DNA of 64,000 nt from Narthecium ossifragum. Taxonomy: Eukaryota > Streptophyta > Magnoliopsida > Dioscoreales > Nartheciaceae. Each line of letters starts with the position of its first letter. Within the stretch, counting starts at the first letter, position 1. The notes under the pieces were generated by a model. It was not told the origin of the DNA, did not search any database, and worked only from the letters and a program-made list of their open reading frames with translations. Position numbers and translations under genes: made by a program. Location: positions 18,524,062-18,588,061 of the forward strand of contig OY986973.1 in assembly GCA_963920575.1 (NCBI GenBank), given 5' to 3'. Shown one piece after another: positions 46,546 through 58,774 of the stretch.

Positions 46546-47050
46546 TACCTTCTCCAGTTACGCCAATCTGACCTAAATTATCACCCCTTCTCCTCCCCTA
46601 TTACACCTGCGCCAAAAACCATCCTGTAAGCCAATGATCTCACAACCTAAATCCCAAAAAAAATCAACAACCCAGCCAGAAACGAAAGATCCAATTTTGA
46701 CGGCAGAAACCCAAAAATCCCCATTCCCCAACCACAATTCCTACCCCCGAGAGCCAAATAAAAGAACAAAAAACTCCCAAAAAATTCCCAAATCTCAGCA
46801 ATTAGAACCCCACCCACAAAACTCTAACCTCGCCGCCGATCCCAAATCCCCAAACCAGACAAGCGATTTCCAGCCAAAACCTCATACGGCAAAACCCGCC
46901 GGAAACCTCAATAGATTCCACCCCAATCGCACGCAAAATCCAAGAAACAGGAGATCTGATAGGGGTTACCTTTGGTCGCCGCGTACGCGGTCGGGTCAGC
47001 AGTGACGAAGAAAATGGAGGGACGCGAGGTATATATAAATATATACAGCT
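46546..47050 (-). promoter_or_regulatory. TRAF gene promoter and 5' UTR with probable leader intron
   Basis: A TATA-type box (TATATATTTATATATACC read on the minus strand, about 47029-47046) lies upstream of a short leader ending GCGACCAAAG|GTAACC at about 46970, a good donor. A good acceptor (TTGGCTTACAG|GATGG) at about 46625 would give a leader intron of about 345 bp before the ATG at 46545. The 5'-UTR intron is inferred from splice-site quality only. Confidence 0.6.
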
Positions 47051-47059
47051 CGACTAGAT

Positions 47060-48600
47060 AGAGAGGGTTAAAGAGAGGGGGGTGGGGGGCCGAGGGGATT
47101 GGAGGAGGTGAGGGGTGAGGAGGAAGGAGGCAAACAGGGTCGAATAAGGGCGAGGCGAGCTGGGGTAATAAAAATAGGGCAGTGGTGTTCGGGTCGAGAG
47201 GCGAGGAGAGGCGAGACGATGCGAGATGGCGAGGAGACAAGAGAATATTTATATATATATATAAAAGTCGTAATAAATCTCTCACGAAAAATCAAATGAG
47301 ATATCTTATTTATTATTTATCCATAATAATATTTTAAAAATAATTTGTTTTTACAACTTAGAGTATGTTTGATGTGGGATTCCATACTTATCTCCAAACT
47401 CATTTTTTTATTTCAAATAATTATTATTCATTTATTCTCATTCCAGCTACCACTATCACTTTACTTTTTTTTATTCCAAGTAATCATTACTACTTTATTC
47501 TCACTTTTTCTAACCCCATATCAAATGAGGCCTTAGAACTTTGTTAACAATAGAAAAAAAAATTATATATTAAATGCATTTTATCTTTGTTTTTATAATT
47601 TGAGGTGGTTAAGTGTTTGTGTTAATTTGTGTTTTGGACTCTAAATTTTGAAAACGAAAAATAAAGTCGACATGTTTCTAGCCTTGTATGAGAAAACAAT
47701 TAATATAAGGGGTTTTGTAAATTAGGATGTGTTTTGTTTTTGTTTTTATTACTTGGGGTGGTTTTGTGTCTTTGTTAGTTTGTGTTTTGGACTCTAAATT
47801 GTGAAAATGGAAAATAAACTAGACATGTTACTAAAAACTTATATGAGACAACATTAATATTTTCAATTAGGATGTGTTTCAGTGTTTTTAAACAATTTTT
47901 ACATAATTATCCTTGCAAAACTTTAAAATTACACATTTTGAGTTTGATATTTTCAATTATCACATATATCCTGGAATTTTTAAGGGGGCGTTTGCTTTGG
48001 AAAATAAATTTTCAAGCATTCATTTTCTATTTTTAGTTTTGACTTCTATTTCTAGTTTTTGTTTTTCAATTCTTAAATGTGTTTGGTTTGAAGCGCATAA
48101 AAGTTGTTTTCTGAAAAAAAAAAAAAACATGAATGGCTAAGAACGATGATCGGTTTTTTTGTATCCTCTGAAAAATGATGTTCATGTTTTCTAGAAAATT
48201 TTTTATAAAGGTACAAGCAAAACATATTTTCATTACTATTTTTCATGAAAAGGTAAAATGAAAACAGTGAAACAAAAAATTCCCTTAAGCTTATGGGGAA
48301 CGCTTCTGTCAGGATTGGCAAAAAACCAGAACTTTTTGCCATCCGATAGGGTCGTGACACGTAGCATGTTCACCTTCTAATCTGCTTTCACCTTCTAATC
48401 TGCTGGTTCGGATCCCCACCTATGGCTTGGATCCCTACCTATATGAGCGATGATATATACGTGGCAATCAATCACCTACTTACCCTCTTCGTTCTCCTCT
48501 CACCGCCGAGAAACCCCAGCTCCTTCCTCCTCTCCCCCCTTGCCCACCTCCCAATGAGCCGTCATCGTCGCCTGTCCCGTCGGCCAAGGATCCGGCCACA
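47060..48600. other. Intergenic, no gene recognised
   Basis: GA-rich sequence just upstream of the TRAF promoter (47060-47230), then AT-rich sequence with two diverged copies of a 'GTTTTGGACTCTAAATT' segment (about 47630 and 47785). Nothing here looks coding. Confidence 0.6.
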
Positions 48601-48648
48601 ATGCCTAGCCATGCCCCCAAGCTTCCCATGCCAACCTCTTCCCTCGCC

Positions 48649-48690
<42 letters not shown>

Positions 48691-48863
48691 CTCTTCACCT
48701 CGTTGTTTGTCGCCTCGCGGAGCCCCATCGACCAAGACTCTAACCTCCACTCCTCCCTCTCATCGATGTTGCTGCTATTTGCCAACGCCAAGCTCCGCCA
48801 GCCCTCGTTGCAACAGATCGTGCCCTTGGTCGACTGGCTCTTCATTCCGTCACCGTTGAAGCC
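48601..48863 (+). other. Unrecognised exon-like frame with CT microsatellite, cut by an LTR
   Basis: An open frame starts MPSHAPKLPMPTSSLADL, runs through a (TC)n microsatellite (48652-48687) and on to AKLRQPSLQQIVPLVDWLF before the LTR insertion at 48864. The Pro/Ser-rich start and CT-rich leader are plausible for a real first exon, but no family is recognised. The sequence beyond the LTR (53175 onward) does not obviously continue it. Confidence 0.3.
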
Positions 48864-49437
48864 TGATGAGTTACTAAATATTATTAACTAAACCCCTTAA
48901 ATTACCTTTGTTAAGCCTAGAGTAGTTGTATTTAATAGTTTGTTAGTTGATTTCAGGTTTAATCATGATTTGAGAAGAAATACAAGAAATTCGGCTAAAT
49001 GATGAATTTATGTGATAAAAACTGATGAATTTATGTGATAAAGACTACTTCGTCGCCTGACAGGAGAATAATCGCCCGAAATTCTGTATAAGTCCAAATA
49101 TTTTGGAAATTTATTAAGTGATAGAAAACTTCAAGATCTACAACTTTTATGCTGGACACTTTGCGAGAATCATGATATATTGGTAGCAGTTTTGAAGAAT
49201 ATACAGATATATACATGTTGGAAAACTGGTCCATCGACATTTAGAAGAATATTCTTAAAATATTCCAGATAACTTCAAATATTATGAAATCTTCTGGATA
49301 TGACAGAAAACTTCCTAATCTACAACTTTCGTGTTGGACAAGTTTTTAGTTTCCGGACAGATTGGACCTAGTTGCGCTCGGAATAAGACTGTCATAATTA
49401 ATTCAGGAAATCCGAGTTGTAATAGAAGTCTAGCTTA

Positions 49438-49989
49438 TGGAATGTTTGGTTGCTGAGAAGTGAGTTAAAGTGGAATAACTTTTTGGGGAATGACTTCGCT
49501 GAAGTGACTTTCTGGGATTTTTTGAGTTCTGGTGTTTGATTGACGCTTGAAGTGGAGATATGGTCACCCCAAAATATGGGCAATTTCAGGGATTTTTAAT
49601 AATTTAATATTTTATTCTAATAATTTTAATATTTAAATAAATATTTAAATATTAATAATATTTAAATTAAAATATTAAAAATAATTCTATTTTGGATGAT
49701 GTGGACCAATCACGAGGTGACACGTGACATATGGGACACATTTATATTAATATTTTTATTATATTATGATATTATTAATATTATTTGTCACTTCCCGATA
49801 AAGTCACTTCAACGACTTCGGGCCAAAATCGTCGGAAGTCAAATCCGAAAGTGGAAACTAAATTTGCCTTGGGGTGAAGTGGTTTGAAGTGACTTCAATC
49901 TCACTTCAACACCACCAAACAACCGAATTGGATGAAATCACTTCAAAAAAAGTGACTCCAGCTCCACTTCAAGCCAACCAAACACGCCC
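49438..49989. mobile_element. Tourist-like (PIF/Harbinger) MITE nested in the solo LTR
   Basis: The 552-bp insertion is absent from the sibling LTR. Ends are TGGAATGTTTGGTTG and CCAACCAAACACGCCC, an inverted repeat of the TGTTTGGTT type. It is flanked by TTA on both sides (49435-49437 and 49990-49992), the usual PIF/Harbinger 3-bp target duplication. GAAGTGACTTC-like motifs recur inside. No coding. Confidence 0.85.
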
Positions 49990-50811
49990 TTAGCCAAAAC
50001 TCTAATTTCGAGAGTTCTCTTATAAATATGGTTATTCCATCCGAATTTATCATATTTTGGGGAGAAAAATGAGAGAGAAAAAAGAGAATGCTAGGGTTTG
50101 AAGATGGAGATCTTTTCGCGGGGATTGATGGGCTCCTTCCCAACACCTATGGATCTTTCTCAAAATATGAGTAGCTAATTTCTAAACTTAGGGATCTCAT
50201 GAAACCCTAGTGTAACTTTTTGTATTCTTTGGTTTGAATCTTGTATTCTTCTCAAGACATGATCCTATGAATTTGCTTTTTATTGTTAATAGAGTTTGAA
50301 GGAACAGAGTTCACTTGACGTACTTTCAGTTCTATATGATTTTTGTGATTGATTGTAGAGATTCATAAGATGGTTTTCATGTGATTTATGGTTTGCTAGT
50401 GAGATAGGCTATGCTAAGATAGGATAGGTTGTGCCAAGGTCATTAGGAGTAGTATAACTTAAAGTAATTGTAGGATCGAAGACAATCTATACCAAGAAAG
50501 ATAGGATATGTCGTTAGGAACATAAATCTTGTTTTAGGGATTTATGTGAGCTTATAGCCATATGATCCATAATGTTTAAAGGAGGAGACAATAGGATAAC
50601 TGAAGAATACAAAAGGTGACACTAAGGTGGATTGAGTAATCCCTAGGTATTTCTCTTAGTGATTTAACAACAACTTTTACTTGCTTTTCTTAGTTAACTT
50701 TAGGTAATTCAATCTTATAATTACTCCTTTTGCTTAGTTTTTGAGTTTTGAGTATTGATTTCAGTTTCCAACGTTTTCCCTGTAGATCGACTCCGAACTT
50801 TACCACTAGTC

Positions 50812-53088
50812 GGGCCTTAGTGTAATTCCGGGTTTTTATGTAAATTTGGAGGGCATTGGCGTAGTTTCTCATTTTGCGGGGTGTTTTCTGCAAAATACCC
50901 CCCTTTCTAGAAGAATCCAGCGTCTCCTTCTCCTTTGTTTTCTTCGTTGGCTGCCAACCCGAGAGAGAGAGGGAGTGAGATCGGAGTGAGAGATCGAGAG
51001 AGAGAGAGATCGAGAGGGCAATGGAGAGGAAGTGAAGAGGGTTCACCGGCGTCGGAGTTGGAAAGGGAGAGAGATCGCCGGCGCAGGAGAAGAGGAAGAA
51101 GAAGAGAAGTGGAGATCGCCGGGAAAAGTGTAGATCCGGTGAGCCTCCAGTCGGATTTCGTCTTCCTTGGCTTAGGTAAGCTTCTAGCTTCTCTATCCTT
51201 TGTTTCCCTTTTGTTTTTCCGTCCTTTGGTGGGTTTTTCCGGCATGTTTTTGGGGAGAAGATGGGTTCCGGCGATGGGTCGCCGGAGAAGGTGCCATGGA
51301 TGGCGACGGGGACCTCCCTCGGCGACTGCAGCGCCGGAGAAGGACCCCTGTGGTCCAGGGCATCTTTCTCCGAGCCCTATTTGGGCGTTTCCATGGCAGG
51401 GGATCCTTGATCCCCCTCCCTGCCATGGTTCCCGGCAAGGTTCCGGGCGGCCTTTCTCTGGCCATGGCCGTCGACCCCTCCTGGACTTCGTGCTAGGGAC
51501 AGCTAGGAGTTTCCCTCCTCTGGTGGTTATCTTCCCGGTGCTTGAGTAACCCCTCTGTTTTGGAGGTTCGACGGAGCTCCGGTTTGAGCTCCGGCGATCT
51601 TCTTGAGGAAGAAGGCGCTGTGCGTAGCGCACGTTAGCACGCACAGCGATCGCCTGGGTGCATTGGTCACTGCCCTGTGCACAGGTCAGTGTCCTGTGCA
51701 CGGGACAATGCCTTGTGCACGCAACAGCGCCGTTTTGACTAGCTGTTCTAGCTCTAGTGGTATAGGGTAGTTTCATGATTCGTCTGGGGTTGTACTTGAT
51801 TGAGATCTTTGTCTTTGTGTGTAGTTGATCGATGGAGCGGCCGTCGGGTGTCGGAGCATGACGTGGACCCCCGGACTTGAAGAATGCGTGTCGACTGTCC
51901 TTTTAAGGTAGGATTTACCTCCTAGGAAATTGTATGACTGTTTGCTATATGTTGTGTTGTAATTATGTGTGATGCAATGTTGTGTATATGCTATGTTGTA
52001 TGACTATACTGTTGTGATGATGGGTGTATGCTATGTTATGAGGTGTTGGGCTAGTTGAGCCCTGTACTTGCTTTATTATGCTATGGAATGTTATGCTAGC
52101 TTTTCCTGAGTTGTATGCATAAATGAGATTAATTGACCAAGTTATTACTTGATTGATTATCTATGTGATTTGTGCATACATGCTAGGAATGTCAGGCTGT
52201 CTTAGGACAGGGATTGTGGTTGGGTCTAATCAGGTCATGTAGCTAGACTAGTCAGAGTCTAGGGGATATGTCGACGAGTTGACGGATGGATTTGGATCTC
52301 CGTATGTCGATAAAGGACTTGACTTGACTTGAGGTTTTGACCTGACTTGAGAGTGTGTTGCCTATACTAGTATACTGAGACATGTATGGAGTCTATAGGG
52401 GTCTGGGTGAGCGTTGGCGGCCGGACGCGGTGCTGTGCATGTAAGACTGCCCAGACTAGCCAGACCATACTAGGATCAGTAGACTAGGATAGGTGGATGT
52501 TGTACCTATGCTAGTATACTGGGGTCGGGTATAGAGTCTATAGGGGTATGGGCTAGCGTTGGCGGCCGGACGCGGTGCTGTGCATGTAAGACTTACCCAT
52601 ACTAGCCAGACCATACTTGGGCAGTATACTAGGATAGGTGGGTGTACACCAGTGTCTTAGTTGGTGACTCCTACTGGGCTTTAGAGCTCATTCGTGTTAG
52701 GTTTTGGTTTTTGTGCAGGACGACCTATGGGTAGGCCAGAGACCAGTGCAGGCCATGGAGGTCCTGTCTCAGGATGAGGAGTCACTTTATCATTATGTCT
52801 ACTTTCTTATGTTTGATAAAGCATGTATATGTTGGAAATGAAAGAATTATGTATTATAAATTTCAGACTGAATTATCATGTATATTATTTGAATTGATGT
52901 GGGCGATATGTGCCCTAGTGGTGGTGAATGATTGTAAAGAGATAAATATTTGATTAATGGTTTTAGGATGTGTATTATCTGTTGAAATATTGTAATAGTG
53001 ATCTCACGTCCCCGTGCCCAAGGGTCATGCCAAAAATTTTAAGTAAATCTTTGGGATATTTTATAATTAATTGGGGCGGGGCGTGACA
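50812..53088 (+). mobile_element. Family-A LTR-like insertion nested in the family-B solo LTR
   Basis: This segment interrupts the family-B LTR, as shown by comparison with 57339-58774, whose sequence resumes at about 53089 (GATAGAATAAGGATTATA). It ends GGGGCGGGGCGTGACA, the typical family-A terminus. The start is less clear (GGGCCTTAGTG). AGTC lies on both sides (50808-50811 and 53089-53092). The GC-rich 50930-51780 stretch gives a 289-residue antisense frame of low-complexity composition that I do not regard as a gene. Confidence 0.65.
52368..52650. repeat. Two ~145-bp tandem copies
   Basis: The block containing GCGTTGGCGGCCGGACGCGG occurs at 52411 and 52556 with the same surroundings (GAGTCTATAGGGGT before, GCCAGACCATACT after). 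Confidence 0.9.
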
Positions 53089-53174
53089 AGTCTACCCTGT
53101 AGGATTGTGATAGAATAAGGATTATATTTTGATTGAGGTTTGTTGCGCTTTAACGACACGTTTGAAACACATCA

Positions 53175-53450
53175 AAGCCTAACTCCAACTCTGGCGAAGC
53201 CTCAGCTCCGATGGACCCCCATCAACTCCAACCGACCACCGCCATCCCCCCTTTCATTTTCCAGTGAAGTCGCAGCCACCCGCGACATCTCCTCCTCATT
53301 CCGTCGTCGTCGAAGCCTAACTTCAACTCCGGTGAAGCCTCAGCTCCGACGGACCCCCCCCATCAACTCCAACCGGCCACCGCCATCCCCCCTCTCCTTT
53401 TCCAGTGAAGCCGCAGCCACCCGCGGCATCCCCTCCTCATTCCATCGCCG
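53175..53450. repeat. Two 138-bp tandem copies, Pro/Ser-rich
   Basis: AAGCCTAACTCCAACTC at 53175 and AAGCCTAACTTCAACTC at 53313 begin near-identical units (shared CATCAACTCCAACC and TTTTCCAGTGAAG). A plus-strand 127-residue frame reads across both, but it is low-complexity and starts inside the LTR. I see no recognisable protein. 53451-54007 is AT-rich without a gene. Confidence 0.85.
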
Positions 53451-54007
53451 TCACAACCTCCCCCGAGGTCTCCACCCACCTCCTCCTTCTCCACTTCAAC
53501 TTCTTCATATGAGACAAAAGTAAGGAATGTTATCATGGTTCATGTACACACATATCTGATCATTGGTTCATTACTTTTTTTATGAAACAAATGAGAAAAT
53601 GCCACTCCATGTAAATAAGGAATTGAACTTAATTTCTTGGTACTCAAAAGTAGAGAAAAATCTCAAATATATTGGTAAAATATTTTATTTTAGGAAAAGA
53701 GAGAGTAAGAAGTGGATTTAGGATAGGTCTTTAATTCACTTTGCTTGATCTAACAATCAAAGTCCGGTCTAACAATCCATAATGAACTTAATTTTCTTCT
53801 TTGAGTCTAAAGCCTAGTCTAACAATCTATATGTCATACTGTCTAAATTTTCAAGTATTGAGAGATCATATAAGTATGCTTTGGGGATTGGAATCAATAA
53901 ATGATTTTCAATGACATGGTTGATCTCTTGGTTTTATCGAGTTATGGCTTATGATTTGTTTTATCAATAATCTTAAAAAGTTTGCTCTCTAAACTTGAAG
54001 GCTATCT

Positions 54008-55546
54008 ATGATGAGTACTTATAATGAAGAAGTTGAAGTGGACCTTCTTTATGATGATGCTAGTGAAGAACAATACGATCTTAATGCAAAACAAAATGAT
54101 GTGAATTTGCCTACGGATGATTTGGGGCAAGAAAGTGATGCTCAAGCAAATAGTGGTCAACTCATACCATACATTGGTATGGAATTCGAGGAAGTAGAAG
54201 ATGCACGTGTTTATTATAATGCCTATGCTAGGCGACAAGGATTTGGTATTCGTAAAAATCATACTCAATTATCAAAGGAAGATAGAACATTGATTGGGAT
54301 AGGAGTATGTTTGTTCAAGGGAAGGATTTCGTTGTGGATATTATCAAGACATGCACATAATTTATCCAGAAGCTGCAAAGACTAGAATTGGATGTAAAGC
54401 GATGACAGGCTTGAAGAAAGTTGGGCAAAGATGGGTTGTATGTAAGTTTGTTATTGAACACAATCATTAACTTCTAACTCCTAAAGTACAGCAATTCTTC
54501 GTGGACATAGAAGCGTATCAAGTGCTCAATGAAATTTGATAGACACCCTCAATGAATCAGGAGTACCTACAGGAAAGATACTTTCAGTGTTAAGTAAGGA
54601 GGCCGGTGGCGACTTCAATATGGGTTGTAATGGTAAAGATGTGGAAAATTATCTGGGCAATAGAGAAGAGCTCGTCTACAAGGGGGAGATGCTCAAAGGA
54701 TGTATTCTTATTTTCATGAAAGACAAAGTAAAGAGCCGGGTTTTGAGTACACAATTGAAGTTGATGAAAATGGGCTAATCACCACCACCAATCGGTTATG
54801 TTTGGATGTGCTTTACTTGTAAATGAAACAACAGAGTCTTATGTATGGTTGTTGAAGACATGACAAGCATCAATGGATGGACATGCTCCTACAGCAATTA
54901 TCACAGATGATGACAAGGCTATGGGTAAGACAATAGCAACAGTGCTACCAAATGTCTATGGCATATCTTACAAAACGTTCCTGAGCATTTGGATCATGTT
55001 TAGAATAAATATCCGGAATTCAAAGGAGCATTTAATCATTGTACATTTAATCATTGTATTCATGAGACAGTCATAATACAAGAATTTGAGTTAGAATGGA
55101 GTGAGCTTCTTGTCAATTATGCTCTGGAATGGAATGGAATGGTTGGTTGAATAATCTGTACATGCGGCGTGACAAATGGGTGCATGCTTACTTACGGACA
55201 ATCTTCTTTGTTGGCATGTCTACGACTCAGCGGAGTGAGAGTATGAATAAATTTTTCAAAGATTACGTCCGCTCGAGCACTATGGTGAGTGACTTTGTCC
55301 ATCAATATGAGAAAGCATTGGATGCACATTATTTTAAAGAGAAGGAAGAAGATGTGAGGACAAAAAGTTCTAAACCAGTCATGAGAAACACTTGCAAGAT
55401 GGAAGAAGAGGCATCAAATATTTATACGAGGAAGTCATTTAAGATTTTCCAAACCGAGCTGTTTAATGTTTCAAAATACATGTCATTTAAAGATCGCGAA
55501 GAAGCTAGGAAGAAAATATATAGGGTGTTCGCTATGGAAAAGAACG
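54008..55546 (+). pseudogene. FAR1/FRS-like (MULE-derived) pseudogene, 5' part
   Basis: It starts MMSTYNEEVEVDLLYDD and leads to the FAR1 DNA-binding domain (YYNAYARRQGFGIRKNH). A frame change near 54310 continues EGFRCGYYQDMH and GCKAMTGLKKVGQRWVVCKF, ending IEHNH with the zinc-ligand His residues, then a stop. Further frames give the MULE transposase-like core (DGHAPTAIITDDDKAMGKTI, TVIIQEFELEWSELL) and 55129-55546 (MSTTQRSESMNKFFKDYV, YEKALDAHYFKEKEED). Several frameshifts and stops show it is dead. At 55547 an 8-kb insertion splits it; the SWIM zinc finger continues at 63581. FRS proteins are transposase-derived regulators of phytochrome A signalling, but this copy could equally be a transposon. 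Confidence 0.85.
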
Positions 55547-56439
55547 TGTGAAGACCCGGTCCGACCGTGTTAAGTCGAGGGTCTGGTTTTGTGGTTAGGC
55601 TCGGTTGGCCTTGGGATGCGATCGGTTGACGCTTCGCTGTTTTCTGACCCCCAATGGCAATTTGGTAAAATTGCACATTGACAATCGGCTTTACACCCTT
55701 GTAGAACCTTAAGGGCGCTTCCGATCGGAAGATCGGAGCTCGATCATGAAAGATCAAAATAAACGGTTGTGATCGATTCCATGTTTCTATAAATATCCCT
55801 ATCTTTTCTCTCTATTCTCTTTCCTTTCTCTTTCTCTCTTCTTCTCTCCCTCGTTAGCTGCTGGCGTGGAGCTCCGGCTGCGGCTTTTCGGCGTGGATTC
55901 ACGGCGATCGGAGTTGAGGATCTTATAGATCGCCTACACGTCTATGCATGTAGGTGTTTCTACGGTAAACCTACGATTGGTTTATTGTGGATTTGATGCA
56001 TTTGTGTTTGTTGGAATGTTATGAAACTTGATAGAGTAGTATAGTAGTTTCGTATTTCATTGGACAAATTTTGTATTTTTGTCGGTTTTCGGACCAGATC
56101 GGTCCAGATTTGATATTTCACGATTTAAATTTGGTTTTCTTTGCATGAATGAATCCCCCACCATCCAATCTATCTTCTCTCCAAGTTTGGTTGGATTCTA
56201 TCACCAATTGATAAATCAAATACAACAAATTGCGTTTTCGTCGGCTTTCGATCAATTTGTTTTAAATCCGGAGATTTAATCGTCCAAAGTTGGATTTCTT
56301 AGTACCAATAGATTCCCCACATCTAATTGCATATCCCCTCCAGGTTTCGTTTTAATCCGACAAGTTTTGATAGATCGAATCCAAGAAATTAAATTTTCGA
56401 CACAATTCATATATGTTGCTGGCATGTGAAGTATCGATC

Positions 56440-56970
56440 CTCATAGGCATGAAGATCGATCGTTTAGTTGCCACATAGGCTGCCGACTATGAAGGATCAA
56501 TCTTCATGGGTATGAAGATCGATCTCTTCTGTTGATAGAGGGTGTGCATAGAGAAGATCGGTTTTCTTGGAAGATCGATCTCCTTGAATAGGCTTTACTG
56601 TTGTATGAAAGATCGATCTTCTTTGGTAGACGATCGATCTTCTTTGGTAGACGATCGATCTCTTGTGTGCTGATAAGGAGGTTTTCTGTTTTTAGCTGAA
56701 CAATTATTTTCACGTTCGTTTTCTGGTTTCTATGAGCATGATCTCATGAAACTTTCAAGATGAAAGTTGTAGATCATCGAGGCTTCTTTCAATATCTGAT
56801 GATGTCATAATTTTCTGATTTTCCTGTGATTTGTGACGAATTTTCTACGAGACCGCGACTAAATAGGAATTAAAGAAAGATCGATCTTCTTGGGTACAAG
56901 ATCGATCTCTTGTGTCCTGGCAGAGTGTTGGTTTAAGGAAGATCGATCTTCATGGTTATGAAGATTGATC
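56440..56970. repeat. GATCGATC palindrome cluster 1
   Basis: About nine occurrences of GATCGATC, mostly as AAGATCGATCTTC-type palindromes. They include a 22-bp tandem repeat (GATCGATCTTCTTTGGTAGAC, about 56611-56660). Confidence 0.9.
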
Positions 56971-57338
56971 GCTTATATGTTGATTGCAAAAATTGACTCC
57001 GATTTCAACGATTTTGATTTCCTTTCAACCCGAATTTCTCCTATGTCTTTTCCAATTAATAGTATGATATTTAAATTGGGATTTTGATGATTTAATCTTC
57101 TAATTTTACGATAACTCGTATAATGGATTGGTTTACCGAGATTTTTCGATTTCAAGCATTTTCATGTTAAACACGCATTCTAATAGTTTGTGTTTGCTTT
57201 ATTCACTTTCCTAACCACTTGTATATAGCCTTATAGGTCTCAGATCCATATGTGGGGTCATACCCTTTAATATGCATTGTGGTTAACCGGGAGAGTGATG
57301 ACTCCCGGGAATGTGTAGAATAAATGGGCCGAAGGTGT

Positions 57339-58774
57339 TGATCGCTTACAAACGTTGTCGTTAAAACATTGCAAACTCAATCAAATATTAAATTTATAAT
57401 CCTTATTCAATCACTACACTACTAGGTAAAAATAGCGGTGAAGTCGAGAGTCGATCCACAGGGAAAACGTTGGAAATCAAAATCAATTCTCAAAATCTTA
57501 AAACTAAGGAAAAGAATCAAAGATAGAATAGAGTTATCTAAACTAATAAAGAAAAGAAATAAAAGGTTGATCAATTTGAATCAATGGAGTAGTTACTTAG
57601 GAATTACTCAATCCACCCTAATTTCATTATTAGCCTTCTCTAGTTATCATCTTGTTCCCTTCTCTCAGCATTATGGATCATATGGCTACAAGCTCACATG
57701 AATCCCTAAAAGAAAGTGAATGTTCCCAACGGCATAACCTATCTTTGCTTGGCATAAATTGTCTTTGGTCCTACGATTACATTAAATTATACTACTCCTA
57801 ATGACCTTGGCACAACCTATCTTCGTGTAGCATAGCTTATCTCAAAGGCAAACCAATAACTTCATGAAAACCATCTCATAAATCTCTACAATCAATCACA
57901 GAAATCATGTAGGACTGAAAGTACGTCAAGGAACTCTGTTCCCTCAACTCTATTAACAATAAAACCATATTTATGAGATCATATTGAGAAGAAGTTTACA
58001 AGAATCAAACCAAAGAAAAACTAAAACTACACTAGGGTTTCATGATATTTCTAAGTACAAGAATTAGCAACTCATCTTTTGGATGAAAGCCATCGGGTTG
58101 GAATAGGAAGTTGTCACCATCCACATCCTCTCCCTCTTCTTCTTCCTCCTCCAAAGATTGTCAAAAAGATACTTATTTTCGGCCAGCCAACACCTTCTTA
58201 TAGGTGTATTCCCGGAATTAGGGTTTTGGGTTGAGTTGGACCTCTAGTGCAACTCGGATTTCCTGGTTTAACTCTGACAGCCTCTTCCAGTCGCGACTGG
58301 GTTCAACCCGTCCGGAATTTGGATCTGTACTAAACATGAAAGATGTAGATTAGAAAGCCTTCTGTCCTGTTCTGAAGATTTGACATTATTTGGACTTATC
58401 TGGAATATTTGGCGAATATTCTCCTGAGCATCGATGGACCAGTTTCCAGCAGCTGTATATCTTCATAGTCTTCAAAACTGGTATTAATCTGTCTGGAATC
58501 TCGCCAAGTGTCCAACATGAAAGTTGTAGATCGCTGAGTCTTCTACAATATCTCAAAGTTTCAGAATATTTGGACCTTTGTAAAATATTTGGCGAATATA
58601 TTACTAACAATCAACGAAGCAGCAATTTATTTAGTCATTTTAGCCGAATTTCTTGCATTTCTTCTCAAAGCATGATTAAACCTGAAATCAACTAACAAAC
58701 TTTTAAATACAACTACTCTAGGCCTAACAAAGGTAATTTAAGGGGTTTAATTATGAATATTTAGTGACTCATCA
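57339..58774 (-). mobile_element. Family-B solo LTR nested in the family-A LTR
   Basis: The 1436-bp unit begins TGATCGCTTACAAACG and ends AGTGACTCATCA, with an exact 5-bp duplication GGTGT (57334-57338 and 58775-58779). It is an inverted sibling of 48864-53174. It carries GAGTCGATCCACAGGG near 57450 and the AATCAACTAACAAAC block near 58690. No internal domain, so it is a solo LTR. Confidence 0.9.

Larger units (their letters stand above)
48864..53174 (+). mobile_element. Family-B solo LTR with two nested insertions
   Basis: It begins TGATGAGTTACTAAAT and ends AAACACATCA, flanked by an exact 5-bp duplication AAGCC (48859-48863 and 53175-53179). It is the inverted counterpart of the 57339-58774 copy. 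Both carry a GAAATCAACTAACAAAC-type block near one end and a CCCTGTxGATCGACTC block near the other. A TATAAATA box at about 50022 suggests plus orientation. Without the nested MITE and LTR it is about 1475 bp, close to the 1436 bp of its sibling. No internal retrotransposon region is present, hence solo LTR. Confidence 0.88.

Noticed and set aside
50907..51776. 289-residue minus-strand open frame
   Set aside because: It lies antisense to the leader-like GC-rich part of a family-A LTR, has low-complexity Arg/Pro/Ser composition and matches no family. The GC content alone explains the lack of stops.
53140..53523. 127-residue Pro/Ser-rich plus-strand frame
   Set aside because: It begins inside the family-B LTR and spans a 138-bp tandem repeat, so it is a repeat-driven frame without recognisable domain.
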